Assembly (NCBI RefSeq): GCF_900108855.1
Contig: NZ_FNXY01000004.1
Span: 434,001-498,000, forward strand
Source: Dyadobacter koreensis
Lineage (GTDB): Bacteria > Bacteroidota > Bacteroidia > Cytophagales > Spirosomataceae
DNA: 64,000 bases
Direction of reading: 5' to 3'
How positions within the stretch are numbered: the stretch's first letter is position 1; every line of letters begins with the position of its first letter. Positions 63,764-64,000 of the stretch are shown here, in pieces. The translations under genes were made by a program, and so were the position numbers. A model generated the notes under the pieces. The model saw only the letters and a list, made by a program, of their open reading frames with translations, made no database searches and was not told where the DNA came from.

Positions 63764-64000
63764 GATTTGGTTTGGGAACTGGTTGTAGATCAGGACAATT
63801 ATAATTTCATAACGTAATTTTACGTACTAGTACGAGGGATTTACTGAAGTACTTATAACTTTACATTATAATGTATTCTATAATGTTATTTCGCATAAGG
63901 AAAAAAGTTAGGATATTCGTTACAATTGTTCACAGGTTTTGAAATCATTTTAACACCCATATAATTCCAAAATAATATCTGAATGGCTCTATCACTTAAC
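63764..64000. other. Intergenic end of the window
   Basis: 237 bases with no credible gene. Direct repeats of TATAATGT (about 63865-63890) and a GTACTAGTAC palindrome (about 63823) are visible; their role is unknown. Confidence 0.5.

Overview
The window is an ordinary, gene-dense stretch of chromosome from a member of the Bacteroidota, most likely a Cytophagales bacterium of the Dyadobacter/Spirosomataceae type. The evidence is the set of families restricted to or typical of that phylum (DUF1599 plus BT_3928-type protein, DUF3822 beside coaD, DUF5683 inside a parA-parB-dapB-lepB operon, an archaeal/eukaryal-type ProRS, paired secreted sugar-phosphate isomerases, a GMC oxidoreductase with a gluconate-dehydrogenase-3 subunit). 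Many promoters also carry the Bacteroidota -7 box TAnnTTTG, and some have a -33 TTG/TTTG 19-20 bases upstream. The genus call is inference. I see no rRNA, tRNA, CRISPR array, insertion sequence, prophage or plasmid-like segment.

Layout. 1-8.8 kb: a truncated MprF-type aminoacyl-phosphatidylglycerol synthase, a lipoprotein alpha/beta hydrolase, serine acetyltransferase, a TetR regulator, a divergent polyphosphate kinase, and a corC-like/pyrE pair. 8.8-15.2 kb: two Nudix proteins, DUF983, coaD, DUF3822, a CBS protein, a RecD/Pif1-like helicase and the threonylcarbamoyl-AMP synthase. 15.5-18 kb: GMC oxidoreductase plus Tat-exported partner. 18-21.6 kb: a YbiT-like ABC-F ATPase, a secreted beta-propeller protein, and ribosomal protein S20. 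21.7-25.8 kb: cdaA-folP on one strand and DUF1599/BT_3928/aroK on the other. 26-29.1 kb: a MarR regulator and a rifamycin phosphotransferase (Rph). 29.2-36.2 kb: a FadL-like outer-membrane protein, a Gly/Tyr/Ser-rich repeat lipoprotein, proS, an FKBP, an AlbA_2 protein and dprA. 36.3-44 kb: a GH13 enzyme, two tandem type I signal peptidases, dapB, DUF5683, parB and parA. 44-47.6 kb: a radical SAM/SPASM protein, an Lrp regulator divergent from alanine dehydrogenase, and a small beta-barrel protein. 47.8-50 kb: a DEAD-box helicase with a long structured leader. 50-57.5 kb: DinB-like protein, two exported xylose-isomerase-like proteins, zinc-dependent phospholipase C-like protein, Dabb protein, ung, apaG, a methyltransferase and a zinc peptidase. 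57.5-63.8 kb: two membrane proteins (DUF2157 and partner), a GH43 enzyme and the lipid-transport operon mlaE-mlaF-mlaD.

How the genes fit together. Most are housekeeping genes in short operons closed by strong hairpins, several of which serve two convergent genes. The less routine parts are: the MarR-Rph cassette, with an inverted repeat just upstream of its promoter; the ABC-F protein, whose second ATP site is degenerate in Walker A, catalytic Glu and partner signature; the roughly 360-base leader of the DEAD-box gene with several hairpins and short ORFs; the repeat-rich lipoprotein; and a secreted hydrolase beside MprF. I found no convincing wholly new multi-gene defence or metabolic system.
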